A DNA stretch of 64,000 bases from Cupriavidus gilardii (GTDB lineage Bacteria; Pseudomonadota; Gammaproteobacteria; Burkholderiales; Burkholderiaceae), in NCBI RefSeq assembly GCF_008801915.1, contig NZ_VZOV01000017.1:61241-125240 (forward strand), read 5' to 3'. Under the pieces are notes generated by a model, which saw only the letters and a list, made by a program, of their open reading frames with translations, searched no databases and was not told where the DNA came from. Shown one piece after another: positions 57,150-64,000 of the stretch (the stretch's first letter is position 1; every line of letters starts with the position of its first letter). Position numbers and translations under genes: made by a program.

Positions 57150-58931
57150 TCAGGGTTGTGACAGTCGCGCCAGCGCGGCCGCGGCCTCTTCCGGCTCGTA
57201 GGCGCACAGCACCTGCTCGACCAGCCCTTCGAGCCGCCCGCAGTCGGCATGCAGGATCTCCTGCTTGACGCGCAGCAGCTGGGCCGGATGCATCGAGAAC
57301 TCGCGCAGGCCCATGCCGAGCAGCAGCCGGGTCATCGCCGGATCGCCCGCCATTTCCCCGCAGACGGCGACCGGGACGCCGGCGTGGTTGGCCTCGCGGA
57401 TCGTGCGTGCGATCAGCTGCAGCACGGCCGGGTGCAGCGGGTCGTACAGATGGGCGACGGCATTGTCGGCGCGATCGATCGCCAGCGTGTACTGGATCAG
57501 ATCGTTGGTGCCGATCGACAGAAAATCCATGCGCCGCAGGAACAGCGGCAGCAGCAGCACCGCCGCCGGGATCTCGATCATCGCGCCGACCTTCAGGCAG
57601 GGGTCGTAGGCGACCCCGCGCTGATCCAGCTCGTGCTTGGCGCGCGCGACCAGCTCCAGCGTCTGGTCGATCTCGCGCGCATGCGCCAGCATCGGGAACA
57701 GCAGCCGCACCGACCCGAAGGCCGACGCGCGCAGCAGCGCGCGCAGCTGCGTCAGGAACATCGCCGGCTCCGACAGCGACCAGCGGATCGCGCGCAAGCC
57801 CAGCGCGGGATTGAGCGCGGTCTCGTATTCCTCGGCGCGGCCGTCGCGCCCGTCGCGGAAATCGAGCAGCGGCTTGTCGGCGCCGATGTCGATCGTGCGG
57901 ATCGTCACCGGCAGCCCGCGCATCGCTTCGACCGCGGCGCGATAGGCCTCGAACTGTTCGTCCTCGCCGGGCAATTCGCCGCGCCGGTTCATGAACAGGA
58001 ATTCGGAGCGGAACAGGCCGACGCCCACCGCGCCGGCCGCCAGCGCGGCGGACGCGTCCTCGGCCATCTCGATATTGGCCAGCAGATCGATCTCGATGCC
58101 GTCCAGCGTCACCGCGGGCGTATGCCGCAGCCGCTGCAGCCGCTTGTTCTCGAGCGCCCGCTCGCTCTGCCGGTGGCGGTATTCCTCGAGGATGATCGGC
58201 GTCGGATCGACGATCACCAGTCCGGCATCGCCGTCGATGATGATCCAGTCGTCCTGGCGGATCAGCTCGCTGGCGTTCTGCACGCCGACCGCGGCGGGGA
58301 TGTCGAGGCTGCGCGCGACGATCGCGGTATGCGAGGTGCGTCCGCCCAGATCGGTGACGAAGCCGTGGAAGACGGTATGGCGGAACTGCAGCATGTCGGC
58401 CGGCGAGATGTCGTGGGCGACCACGACCACCCCGGGCGCAGGCTGGCCGTCGGCCGCGACCGCGGGCACCGGCGCCGGCGCCAGCACCGGCGCGCCGGCG
58501 AGCACCTTCAGGATCCGTTCGACCACCTGCTCGATATCGGCCTTGCGCTCGCGCAGGTATTCGTCCTCGATCTCGTCGAACTGGCGCATCAGATCCTCGA
58601 GCCGCGTCGTCAGCGCCCATTCGGCGTTGTAGCGGCGCTCGCGGATCAGTCTCTCGGCCTCGCGCGACAGCATCTCGTCATCGAGGATCATCGCGTGCAC
58701 GTCGAGGAAGGCGCCCATCTCCTCCGGCGCATCGCGCGGCAGGTCGCGCTTGAGCGCCGCCAGTTCGGCCCGCACCGCGGTGCGCGCATGGCGCAGCCGC
58801 AGCACCTCGTCCTCGAGCCGGTCTTCGTCGACCAGGTAATGGGACACGTCGAGCGCGGCGGGCGCCAGCAGATGGGCGCGCCCGATCGCAACGCCGCGCG
58901 AGACTGGGATGCCGTGCAGGGCGAATGGCAT
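57150..58931 (-). CDS. ptsI: Phosphoenolpyruvate-protein phosphotransferase (enzyme I)
   Basis: A 593-residue cytoplasmic enzyme passing phosphate from PEP to HPr. The N-terminal HPr-binding/phosphohistidine domain has GIPVSRGVAIGRAHLL and the active His in GGRTSHTAIVARSLDIPAAVG. The C-terminal PEP-binding barrel has FRSEFLFMNR, RTIDIGADKPL, and SIGTNDLIQYTLAIDRAD with PEP-site residues. A Pro/Ala/Val insert sits around residue 150. It lies 50 bases after ptsH and forms the EIIA-ptsH-ptsI operon. Confidence 0.97.
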   Translation of the reverse strand: MPFALHGIPVSRGVAIGRAHLLAPAALDVSHYLVDEDRLEDEVLRLRHARTAVRAELAALKRDLPRDAPEEMGAFLDVHAMILDDEMLSREAERLIRERRYNAEWALTTRLEDLMRQFDEIEDEYLRERKADIEQVVERILKVLAGAPVLAPAPVPAVAADGQPAPGVVVVAHDISPADMLQFRHTVFHGFVTDLGGRTSHTAIVARSLDIPAAVGVQNASELIRQDDWIIIDGDAGLVIVDPTPIILEEYRHRQSERALENKRLQRLRHTPAVTLDGIEIDLLANIEMAEDASAALAAGAVGVGLFRSEFLFMNRRGELPGEDEQFEAYRAAVEAMRGLPVTIRTIDIGADKPLLDFRDGRDGRAEEYETALNPALGLRAIRWSLSEPAMFLTQLRALLRASAFGSVRLLFPMLAHAREIDQTLELVARAKHELDQRGVAYDPCLKVGAMIEIPAAVLLLPLFLRRMDFLSIGTNDLIQYTLAIDRADNAVAHLYDPLHPAVLQLIARTIREANHAGVPVAVCGEMAGDPAMTRLLLGMGLREFSMHPAQLLRVKQEILHADCGRLEGLVEQVLCAYEPEEAAAALARLSQP

Positions 58932-58981
58932 GAACCGCTCCGTTCAGGAACGTTGGTGAAATCCGGACAGGGCCAGCGCCC

Positions 58982-59251
58982 TCATTCTCCCTCGCCGAAG
59001 CGATTGGCGATCAGCGCGGTCAGCGCGTCCATCGCTTCCTGCTCGTCGGGCCCTTCGGTTTCGATGGTGACCGTCGAGCCGATGCCCGCGGCCAGCATCA
59101 TCACACCCATGATGCTCTTGGCGTCGACCTGGCGCCCGTTGCGCGACATCCTGACCTGACTGACAAAACTGCCCGCCAGTTGCGTGAGCTTGGCGGAGGC
59201 CCGGGCATGCAGCCCGAGCTTATTGATGATGGTGACGTCCCTCTGCAGCAT
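58982..59251 (-). CDS. ptsH: Phosphocarrier protein HPr
   Basis: An 89-residue PTS carrier. His15 (in NKLGLHARASAKL) is phosphorylated by enzyme I. Ser46 (in DAKSIMGVMML) is the site used by HPr kinase, whose gene ends at 492. The start overlaps the end of the EIIA gene by 32 bases. With no sugar-specific EIIBC genes visible, the system is likely regulatory. Confidence 0.96.
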   Translation of the reverse strand: MLQRDVTIINKLGLHARASAKLTQLAGSFVSQVRMSRNGRQVDAKSIMGVMMLAAGIGSTVTIETEGPDEQEAMDALTALIANRFGEGE

Positions 59252-59675
59252 ACTTGTCGGGGTGGTTGGCGATCTGGTTCTGTACGGTGGTCGAGCCGAT
59301 CTGCAGCACGCCTTGCGAGCCGCCGGCGAGCGCCTTGGTGGCGAGCTGGTCCAGCTTTTCGGAGCGGTAGCAGATCGCCCGCACGAGCATCGGCAGATTG
59401 ACGCCGGCGAGCACCTTGATCCGGCCCGGCTCGGCGAGACGGGCGGCGATATTGGCGGGGGTAGCGCCGAAGATGTCGGTCAGCACCAGCGCCCCATTGT
59501 CTTCGATCACGGCGGCCAGGCAGCGGCGCGCCTCGGCCAGCACGGCCGCCGGCTCCGCATCCGGAGCGACGTCGATCGCCTCGACCCGCTTGGGCTCGCC
59601 GCAATAGACATGCGCGGCGCAGTCCCGCAGCGCCGAAGCGAGCGGCGCGTGCGCGATGATCAGAATGCCTGCCAT
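59220..59675 (-). CDS. PTS mannose-type EIIA component
   Basis: A 151-residue EIIA-Man/Fru-family protein, with the phosphorylated His9 in GILIIAHAPLASAL and the dimer core ALVLTDIFGATPANIAARL. It accepts phosphate from HPr. No EIIB, EIIC or EIID follows; in betaproteobacteria this component is thought to act in regulation (for example of carbon storage). Its 3' end overlaps ptsH by 32 bases, which indicates co-translation. Confidence 0.93.
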   Translation of the reverse strand: MAGILIIAHAPLASALRDCAAHVYCGEPKRVEAIDVAPDAEPAAVLAEARRCLAAVIEDNGALVLTDIFGATPANIAARLAEPGRIKVLAGVNLPMLVRAICYRSEKLDQLATKALAGGSQGVLQIGSTTVQNQIANHPDKYAAEGRHHHQ

Positions 59676-59758
59676 GATGGTGAATCCTGTGGATTGCCGC
59701 GATTGTAGCAGGCGGGGTAACGGCGCCGTCGCGCGCAGCGGCGGTCCGGCGCCCGCGC

Positions 59759-60751
59759 TCAGCTCCCCTTCCGGGCCGCGCGCGCAGCGACCGCCCGTTC
59801 CAGCGCGTCGATGAACATGCCGGCCACCGGGAAACCGGTCTGCTGCATGATCTCCTGGAAGCAGGTCGGGCTGGTCACGTTGACCTCGGTCAGGTAGTCG
59901 CCGATCGCGTCGAGGCCCACCAGCAGCAGGCCGCGCTGCCACAGCACCGGCGCGAGCGTCTGCGCGATCTCGCGGTCGCGCTCGGACAGCGGCTGCGCAC
60001 GGCCGGTGCCGCCCGCCGCCAGGTTGCCGCGCACCTCGCCGGCCATCGGCACGCGCGCCAGCGAGTACGGCACCGGCTCGCCGCCGATCAGCAGGATGCG
60101 CTTGTCGCCGTCCTTGATCTCCGGGATATAGCGCTGCGCCATCAGCGTGCGCACGCCGTTGGCGCCCAGCGTTTCGATGATCGCGCCCAGGTTCATGCCA
60201 TCGGCGCCGACGCGGAACACGCCCATGCCCCCCATGCCGTCCAGCGGCTTGACGATGATGTCGCGATGCTCGGCATGGAAGGCGCGGATGCGCGCCGCGT
60301 CGCGCGTGACCAGCGTCGGCGCGATGAACTGCGGGAACTGGGCGATCGCGACCTTCTCGGAATGGTCGCGGATCGCCTGCGGCTTGTTGAAGACGTTGGC
60401 GCCCTGCGACTCGGCCAGCTCCAGCAGCCAGGTGCTGGTCACGTATTCCATGTCGAACGGCGGATCCTTGCGCATCAGCACCGCGTCGAAGGCCGGCACC
60501 GGCATCGCGGCCGGCGCATCGAGGCGGAACCAGGCGGCGTGGCCATGGCCGTGGTCATGGTCCTTCCCGGCATCGAGCAGATGCAGCCGCTGCGCGACCG
60601 CCTCCACCGCGCCGCCGACCAGCGACAGCTGCGACTGCAGGCAGAAGAACAGCTCGTGGCCGCGCGAGGCGGCCTCGACCATCATCGCGTAGGTGGAGTC
60701 CTTGTAGGTCTTGAAGGTCTCGAGCGGATCGGTAATGAACAGAATGCGCAT
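59759..60751 (-). CDS. gshB: Glutathione synthetase
   Basis: A 330-residue ATP-grasp enzyme joining glycine to gamma-glutamylcysteine. Visible parts: [47 protein letters not shown], and the C-terminal [18 protein letters not shown] His/Asp/Gly-rich insert (residues 64-71, DHDHGHGH) lies in the N-terminal lobe, absent from E. coli GshB. It is 45 bases after gshA, forming a glutathione operon. Confidence 0.96.
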   Translation of the reverse strand: MRILFITDPLETFKTYKDSTYAMMVEAASRGHELFFCLQSQLSLVGGAVEAVAQRLHLLDAGKDHDHGHGHAAWFRLDAPAAMPVPAFDAVLMRKDPPFDMEYVTSTWLLELAESQGANVFNKPQAIRDHSEKVAIAQFPQFIAPTLVTRDAARIRAFHAEHRDIIVKPLDGMGGMGVFRVGADGMNLGAIIETLGANGVRTLMAQRYIPEIKDGDKRILLIGGEPVPYSLARVPMAGEVRGNLAAGGTGRAQPLSERDREIAQTLAPVLWQRGLLLVGLDAIGDYLTEVNVTSPTCFQEIMQQTGFPVAGMFIDALERAVAARAARKGS

Positions 60752-60796
60752 GCTGGCGTGTCCGGTTGGTAGCCCGTGGTCGTGCCGGTCGGCGGA

Positions 60797-62092
60797 TCAG
60801 AGGATCGGATTGGGATCGGTCTTCTCCAGTTCCACCGAGGCCGCCAGCAGCGCGAGCCGCGCCACCACGCCATACATGTAGAACCGGTTCGGCACCGCCG
60901 CGCCCGGCTTCGCATGCGTGTCCGGGATGCTGTTGGGCGCGAACGCCAGCGGCACGAAATGCATGCCCGGCGCGTTCAGATTCTCGTCGACCCCGCGGCC
61001 GGTATGGACCCGGTAGAAGCCGCCAACGACGTAGCGGTCGATCATGTAGACCACCGGCTCGGCCACCGCCTCGTTGACCTTCTCGAAGGTATGCACGCCC
61101 TCCTGGATGATCACGTCGTTGACCTCGAGGCCTTCCTTGACGACGCTCATCTTGTTGCGTTCCTTGCGGTTCAGGCCCTTGACCTCCGCCGGATCGCGCA
61201 CCGTCATCACGCCCATGCCGTAGGTGCCGGCATCGGCCTTGACCACCACGTACGGCGTTTCCTTGATGCCGTATTCGCGGTACTTCTTGGCGATCTTCTT
61301 GAGCACGCCCTCGACCGCGTCGGCCAAGGCTTCCTCGCCGACCCGCTCATGGAAGTCGATGCCGCCGACCTTGGCGAAATACGGATTGATCATCCACTGG
61401 TCGATGTCGATCAGCTTGGCGAACTTCTTGGCGACCTCGTCGTAGGCCGAGAAGTGCGAGGACTTGCGCCGCGTGGACCAGCCCGCGTGCAGCGGCGGCA
61501 GCACGTATTGCTCGTTGATGTTCTCAAGGATCGGCGGCACGCCGGCCGACAGGTCGTTGTTCAGCAGGATCGAACAGGGATCGAAGTCCTTGAGCCCCAG
61601 CCGGCGGTCCTTGGTGCCCAGCCGGGTCAGCGGCTCGACGACCAGCGTCTGGCCGTCGGGCAGCTCGATCGGGGTCGGTTCGGTGATGTCCTCGGACAGC
61701 GAGCCGAGCCGGACATTGAGACCGGCCTGGCGCATGATCAGCGACAGCCGCGCCACGTTCTGCAGATAGAACATATTGCGGGTATGGCGCTCCGGAATCA
61801 GCAGCAGGTTCTTGGCATCCGGGCAGATCTTCTCGATCGCCGCCATCGCCGCCTGCACCGCCAGCGGCAACATTTCGGGGGCCAGATTGTTGAAACCGCC
61901 GGGGAACAGATTGGTATCGACCGGGGCCAGCTTGAAGCCGGCGTTGCGCAGATCGACCGAACAGTAGAACGGAGGGGTATGCTCCTGCCATTCCAGACGG
62001 AACCACCGCTCGATGGACGGGGTCGCGTCCAGTATCTTCTTTTCCAGTTCGAGCAGCGGGCCGTTCAGCGCGGTGATGAGGTGCGGGACCAT
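60797..62092 (-). CDS. gshA: Glutamate-cysteine ligase (proteobacterial GshA type)
   Basis: A 431-residue enzyme for the first step of glutathione synthesis. It is of the betaproteobacterial type, not the E. coli GshA sequence family: SVDLRNAGFKLAPVDTNLFPGGFNNL, LLIPERHTRNMFYLQNV, VVVKADAGTYGMGVMTV and the late GVHTFEKVNEAVAEPVVYMIDRYVVGGFYR. ATG at 62092 has TAGGA seven bases upstream; ATG at 62098 is possible. A -10-like TACAAT lies on the minus strand at 62128-62133. Confidence 0.93.
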   Translation of the reverse strand: MVPHLITALNGPLLELEKKILDATPSIERWFRLEWQEHTPPFYCSVDLRNAGFKLAPVDTNLFPGGFNNLAPEMLPLAVQAAMAAIEKICPDAKNLLLIPERHTRNMFYLQNVARLSLIMRQAGLNVRLGSLSEDITEPTPIELPDGQTLVVEPLTRLGTKDRRLGLKDFDPCSILLNNDLSAGVPPILENINEQYVLPPLHAGWSTRRKSSHFSAYDEVAKKFAKLIDIDQWMINPYFAKVGGIDFHERVGEEALADAVEGVLKKIAKKYREYGIKETPYVVVKADAGTYGMGVMTVRDPAEVKGLNRKERNKMSVVKEGLEVNDVIIQEGVHTFEKVNEAVAEPVVYMIDRYVVGGFYRVHTGRGVDENLNAPGMHFVPLAFAPNSIPDTHAKPGAAVPNRFYMYGVVARLALLAASVELEKTDPNPIL

Positions 62093-62127
62093 ATCCATCC
62101 TATTGATCGTCTTTATCGTCCGCCCCG

Positions 62128-62133
62128 ATTGTA
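62128..62133 (-). promoter_or_regulatory. Candidate -10 box of the gshA promoter
   Basis: TACAAT on the minus strand, 36 bases before the gshA start. A convincing -35 was not found. It implies that gshA is transcribed from inside the gap, after the orphan terminator at 62270. Confidence 0.4.
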
Positions 62134-62269
62134 GAGGAACGGCCAATTGCATGCAGATGGCATGCCAATGCCGGCGGAACGGCAAAATGTCCGCGCCGTT
62201 TCGCCTTGGGCTAACGATATGGGGATGGAGCGCCGAATTCAAAGGGCGAGAAGCGGGCGCCGGCACGGC

Positions 62270-62296
62270 AAAAAAAAACGCGGCATCGCCGCGTTT
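62270..62296 (-). terminator. Orphan Rho-independent terminator between amtB and gshA
   Basis: A 9-bp stem AAACGCGGC / GCCGCGTTT with a 3-base loop (62276-62296). The plus-strand A-run at 62270-62278 gives a run of nine T on the minus strand. No annotated coding gene ends directly before it. Confidence 0.85.
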
Positions 62297-62360
62297 CAAG
62301 TGGCCTGACAGATACGGGGAGCGTTCTGCAGGTGGAGGAAACTGCCTCACCTGCACTCTA
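62270..62360 (-). ncRNA. Candidate small RNA or attenuated leader between amtB and gshA
   Basis: On the minus strand a strong hairpin comes first: TGCAGGTG / CACCTGCA arms plus an inner AGG/CCT, with a 6-base loop, at 62327-62355. It is followed after 30 bases by a terminator stem AAACGCGGC / GCCGCGTTT (62276-62296) and a run of U. No protein gene ends here: amtB has its own terminator at 62481, and gshA starts 184 bases further on. So a transcript starting within about 62360-62480 would end here. No clear promoter was found and the 5' end is unknown. The 62093-62606 gap holds otherwise only the gshA leader and the amtB terminator. Confidence 0.5.
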
Positions 62361-62480
62361 TGCGGGTGCTGTCCTTTACACAAATGAAGGATTTTGAATT
62401 CCGATTTAAGCGGATGGCGAACAGTGCTTGCCTGCTGCCGGCAAGCCGCGCCGGCACTGGCCTTGCCGGCGCCCGCCCAT

Positions 62481-62505
62481 AAAAAAGCCCGGCACGCGGC
62501 CGGGC
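62481..62505 (-). terminator. Rho-independent terminator after amtB
   Basis: The 7-bp stem GCCCGGC / GCCGGGC with loop ACGCG (62487-62505), followed on the minus strand by six T. It is 100 bases after the amtB stop. Confidence 0.85.
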
Positions 62506-62606
62506 AAAACTCCTGAGAGAAGATTCCCAATCAGCTCTCCAGCACAACACCGTGGGCGATGCGGGGGCGGCAGGCCGTGGGACCCCGCATCGCGCGTTCG
62601 TTTGGA

Positions 62607-64000
62607 TCAGCCCTCGTACGCGGTCTCGCCGTGCGAGGTGATGTCCAGGCCTTCGCGCTCCTCGTCCTCGGGCACGCGCAGGCCGATCAGTAGGTCCACC
62701 AGCTTGAAGGCGACGAAGGCCACCACCGCCGACCACACCACGGTGGTCAGCACGCCCTCGGTCTGCACCCAGACCTGGTGGGCGATCGAATACTCGTCCG
62801 ACACCTTGTTGGCCACGTAGTCGTAGATGCCCACGCCGCCCAGGCTCGGCGCCGCGAACACGCCGGTCAGGATCGCGCCGGCGATGCCGCCGACGCCATG
62901 CACGCCGAACACGTCCAGCGAGTCGTCCGCACCGAGCATCCGCTTCAGGCCGGTCACACCCCACAGGCACAGCAGGCCGGCCACCAGGCCCATCACGATC
63001 GAGCCCATCGGGCCGACGAAGCCGGCGGCCGGGGTGATCGCCACCAGGCCGGCGACCGCGCCGGAGGCGCCGCCCAGCATCGACGGCTTGCCCTTGGTGA
63101 TCCACTCGCCGAAGGTCCACGCCAGCACCGCGGCGCAGGTCGCCAGCAGCGTGTTGACGAAGGCCAGCGCGGCACCGCCGGTCGCTTCCAGGCCCGAGCC
63201 GGCGTTGAAGCCGAACCAGCCGAACCACAGCAGCGAGGCGCCGACCATGGTGAAGGTCAGGCTGTGCGGGCGCAGCGCCTCGCGGCCGAAGCCGATCCGC
63301 TTGCCGAACATGTAGGCACCGACCAGGCCCGCCACCGCGGCGTTGATATGGACGACGGTACCGCCGGCGTAGTCGAGCGCCCCCTTCTGGAACAGCCAGC
63401 CGGCCTTGGCCGTGGCCGCTTCGGCCGCCGCCGCATCGGTGTACGCGTCCGGACCCGGCCAGAACCAGACCATATGCGCCATCGGGATATAGGCGAAGGT
63501 GAACCACAGCACGATGAACACCAGCACCGCCGAGAAGCGGGCCCGCTCGGCGAAGGCGCCGATGATCAGGCTGCAGGTGATCGCGGCGAAGGCGCACTGG
63601 AAGGCGAAGAAGCCCAGCTCCGGAATCACCACGCCCTTGCTGAAGGTCGCCGTGACCGCTTCCGGCGTCAGGCCCTTCATGAACAGCCGGTCGGTGCCGC
63701 CGAAGAAGGCGTTGCCCTCGGTAAAGGCGAAGCTGTAGCCGTAGATGGCCCACAGCAGCGCGACCAGCGAGAAGATCACTAGGCACTGCATCAGCACCGA
63801 CAGCATGTTCTTCGAGCGGACCAGGCCGCCGTAGAACAGCGCCAGGCCCGGCAGCGTCATCAGGATCACGAAGGCCGTGGACATCAGCAGCCAGGCCACG
63901 TCGCCCTTGTCCGGGGTCGGCGCGGCGGCCGGCGCCGCGGCTTCCGCGGCAGGCGCCGGGGCCGCGGAAGCGGCGGGCGCGGCGGGCGCGGCGGTGGCGG
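62607..64000 (-). CDS. amtB: Ammonium transporter AmtB (5' end outside window)
   Basis: About 464 codons are inside the window. The reading frame stays open to the right edge, so the start is not seen. The visible N-terminal part is an Ala/Pro-rich stretch, probably after a cleaved signal peptide, ending APTPDKGDVAW. The 11-helix Amt core follows: MTLPGLALFYGGLVRSKNMLSVLMQC, the pore His in GGTVVHINAAVAGLVGA, FGWFGFNAGSG, and the second pore His in FGVHGVGGIAGAILTG. It transports ammonium; in Proteobacteria it is normally paired with a GlnK gene upstream, here outside the window. Confidence 0.95.
   Translation of the reverse strand, partial: ATAAPAAPAASAAPAPAAEAAAPAAAPTPDKGDVAWLLMSTAFVILMTLPGLALFYGGLVRSKNMLSVLMQCLVIFSLVALLWAIYGYSFAFTEGNAFFGGTDRLFMKGLTPEAVTATFSKGVVIPELGFFAFQCAFAAITCSLIIGAFAERARFSAVLVFIVLWFTFAYIPMAHMVWFWPGPDAYTDAAAAEAATAKAGWLFQKGALDYAGGTVVHINAAVAGLVGAYMFGKRIGFGREALRPHSLTFTMVGASLLWFGWFGFNAGSGLEATGGAALAFVNTLLATCAAVLAWTFGEWITKGKPSMLGGASGAVAGLVAITPAAGFVGPMGSIVMGLVAGLLCLWGVTGLKRMLGADDSLDVFGVHGVGGIAGAILTGVFAAPSLGGVGIYDYVANKVSDEYSIAHQVWVQTEGVLTTVVWSAVVAFVAFKLVDLLIGLRVPEDEEREGLDITSHGETAYEG

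Overview
The window looks like chromosomal DNA of a high-GC betaproteobacterium of the Burkholderiaceae, close to Cupriavidus/Ralstonia. This rests on gene content and order: hprK-rapZ, mutM-mutY, lolB-ispE-tRNA-Gln-prs-rplY-pth, fdx-coaD-rsmD-M16-ftsY, the cox/cta cluster, and amtB-gshA-gshB-EIIA-ptsH-ptsI. The species call is an inference; no rRNA is present.

Layout. 1-2.8 kb: 3' end of hprK, a PsiF-repeat protein, rapZ, a Lon-substrate-binding-domain protein. 2.9-5.0 kb: the 8-oxoguanine repair pair mutM-mutY on the minus strand. 5.2-11.5 kb: a TPR lipoprotein, lolB, ispE, tRNA-Gln(UUG), prs, rplY and pth. 11.5-14.5 kb: an accessory cassette of two minus-strand genes with visibly lower GC. 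One encodes a protein with an F-box-like motif, the other a membrane/coiled-coil protein of unknown function. This is the most unusual part of the window. 14.7-21.8 kb: fdx, coaD, rsmD, a pair of M16 peptidase-family proteins, ftsY, a zeta-class GST isomerase. 21.8-27.0 kb: an FAH-family hydrolase, a NasT-NasS-like nitrate sensing pair without nitrate genes beside it, ybiB and a pirin. 27.1-28.2 kb: rpoH behind a perfect CIRCE (HrcA) operator. 28.4-33.1 kb: an allantoin cluster (NCS1 permease, allantoin racemase, PuuE allantoinase, GntR/FCD regulator) with an operator-like repeat array before the permease. 33.2-43.6 kb: cytochrome aa3/caa3 oxidase structural and assembly genes, including heme A synthesis. 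43.9-50.8 kb: bioC, comF, trmL, a Bug-family receptor, gpsA, secB, grxC, a rhodanese, gpmA. 51-55.7 kb: a C-terminal processing protease, a MoeB/ThiF-like enzyme, and selD-mnmH (tRNA 2-selenouridine). 56-57 kb: bacterioferritin and its ferredoxin with a Fur-like box. 57.1-64 kb: ptsI, ptsH, an EIIA, gshB, gshA, an apparent unannotated small RNA or attenuator, and amtB, whose 5' end lies outside the window.

Functional links. HPr kinase at the left end and HPr/EI/EIIA at the right end form an incomplete, regulatory-type PTS; HPr keeps both His15 and the HprK target Ser46. The cox cluster carries both the subunits and the assembly factors for heme A and copper insertion. The permease, racemase and PuuE can import allantoin and open its ring, but the later steps are not in the window. 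I saw no insertion sequence, CRISPR array, integrase or rRNA. GC and similarity statements are by eye and from family knowledge; nothing was searched.
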